This document shows positions 63,340 to 64,000 of a stretch of 64,000 bases of DNA, one piece after another. The translations under genes were made by a program, and so were the position numbers. Origin of the DNA: Thioalkalivibrio sp. AKL19 (GTDB lineage: Bacteria; Pseudomonadota; Gammaproteobacteria; Ectothiorhodospirales; Ectothiorhodospiraceae); the NCBI RefSeq assembly GCF_000420165.1, contig NZ_ATUK01000015.1, positions 62,001 through 126,000 of the forward strand, given 5' to 3'. Positions within the stretch are counted from its first letter, which is position 1. Every line of letters begins with the position of its first letter. A model generated the notes under the pieces. That model was not told the DNA's origin. It saw nothing but the letters and a program-made list of their open reading frames with translations, and did not search any database.

Positions 63340-64000
63340 TCAGGCATCCGCGGTTTCGGGGAGGTTGTAGAAGGCGCGGGCGGTGGCGGTGGTGTGGGTG
63401 GCGAGTTCTTCGGTGGTCTCGTCGCGCAGTTTGGCCACGTATTCGCCGATGTGGGGGAGGAAGGCGGGCTCGTTGCGGCGACCGTTGCCGATCTTCTTGC
63501 CGGTGCCCTTGGGCAGGCTGCGCGGCAGGAGGTAGGGTGCGTCGGTCTCGATCATCAGGCGGCCGCGCGGGATGCGCGGGACCAGCGGGTGCAGGTGGTG
63601 GCCGCGGCGTTCGTCGCAGACCCAGCCGGTGATGCCGATGTGGCAGTCGAGGTCGAGGTATTCGGCCAGGGCGTCGGCCTCGCCGGTGAAGCAGTGCACC
63701 ACTGCGGCCGGCACCTTGTCGCGCCAGCGGCGCAGGATCTGGGCGAAGTCGTGGTGGGCGTCACGTTCGTGCAGGAACACCGGCAGACCGAGGTCGGTGG
63801 CCAGCTCCAGCTGGGCCTCGAAGGCGCTGCGCTGCTGCGGGCGCGGCGAGTGGTCGCGGTTATAGTCCAGCCCCATTTCGCCCATCGCGACCACATTGGC
63901 GTCCGTGCGGGCGAGGTCACTGAACCGCGCGGCGATCGCGTCGGTCCACTGTCTGGCGAGATGCGGATGCACGCCCAGGGTGGCGCGGCAGCAGTCCGGG
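63340..64000 (-). CDS. tatD: TatD-family deoxyribonuclease (5' end beyond window)
   Basis: Metal-dependent TatD DNase/exonuclease. The visible part covers about 220 residues. The reading frame stays open to the right edge ([18 protein letters not shown]), so the N terminus with the first metal-binding HxH lies outside. Inside are [17 protein letters not shown], the [11 protein letters not shown] metal site, [18 protein letters not shown] and the C-terminal [18 protein letters not shown] with [16 protein letters not shown], which is typical of TatD proper. Confidence 0.93.
   Translation of the reverse strand, partial: PDCCRATLGVHPHLARQWTDAIAARFSDLARTDANVVAMGEMGLDYNRDHSPRPQQRSAFEAQLELATDLGLPVFLHERDAHHDFAQILRRWRDKVPAAVVHCFTGEADALAEYLDLDCHIGITGWVCDERRGHHLHPLVPRIPRGRLMIETDAPYLLPRSLPKGTGKKIGNGRRNEPAFLPHIGEYVAKLRDETTEELATHTTATARAFYNLPETADA

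Overview
The window is 64 kb of a high-GC, gene-dense gammaproteobacterial chromosome. Gene order is the best clue to the lineage. It carries dnaG-rpoD, gltB/gltD-hemE, pilMNOPQ-aroK, the rpoN/ptsN/lptABC/kdsCD block and mlaFEDCB-murA-hisGDC. Together with HPr kinase, this suggests an Ectothiorhodospiraceae/Thioalkalivibrio-like bacterium. That assignment is inferred from content and was not checked by a search.

Layout, left to right. (1) 1-4.1 kb: a truncated CAU-anticodon tRNA, rpoD and dnaG on the minus strand. (2) 4.1-4.7 kb: a gene-free, repeat-rich gap. (3) 4.7-13.7 kb: gltB, a DamX-like SPOR protein, a dGTPase-like HD hydrolase and aroB, transcribed leftward. (4) 13.9-17.2 kb: rpsU, yqeY, gltD and hemE, transcribed rightward. 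(5) 17.4-20.4 kb: a conserved hypothetical gene and PBP1a, leftward. (6) 20.5-26.1 kb: the type IV pilus assembly operon pilMNOPQ, then aroK. (7) 26.3-28.2 kb: two tandem NTF2-like genes and a PfkB kinase. (8) 28.2-37.6 kb: one long leftward block covering a regulatory PTS (HPr, EIIA-Man, RapZ, HPr kinase, EIIA-Ntr), hpf, rpoN, lptB-lptA-lptC, kdsC, kdsD and a Ca/Na exchanger. (9) 37.7-40.5 kb: an epimerase, a luciferase-like oxidoreductase and an orphan. (10) 40.8-49.7 kb: mlaF-E-D-C-B, murA, hisG, a DAHP synthase, hisD and hisC. (11) 50.1-57.2 kb, leftward: lhr, a small Cys-containing protein, an alkaline-phosphatase-fold enzyme, bolA and a toxin-antitoxin pair. (12) 57.3-64 kb: a HAD hydrolase, two poorly known proteins, a GNAT/C39-peptidase fusion coupled to a RimK-like ATP-grasp ligase, gcvR and a partial tatD.

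Four observations stand out. First, inverting the gltB-to-yqeY segment on paper restores two textbook operons at once, rpsU-yqeY-dnaG-rpoD and aroB-dgt-damX-gltB-gltD-hemE, so a single inversion of about 10 kb is the simplest explanation. Second, a family of palindromic intergenic elements ending in CTAG/GGGAGACGCTGAT-type arms occurs as four complete copies and one remnant. One copy supplies the stop codon of hemE, and three copies or pieces lie in or next to the mla operon. Third, the C-terminal half of pilQ has much lower GC and different codon choice than its N-terminal half and neighbours, which suggests a mosaic secretin. Fourth, the GNAT-C39 plus ATP-grasp gene pair looks like a small peptide-ligation/cleavage module with no assigned substrate.
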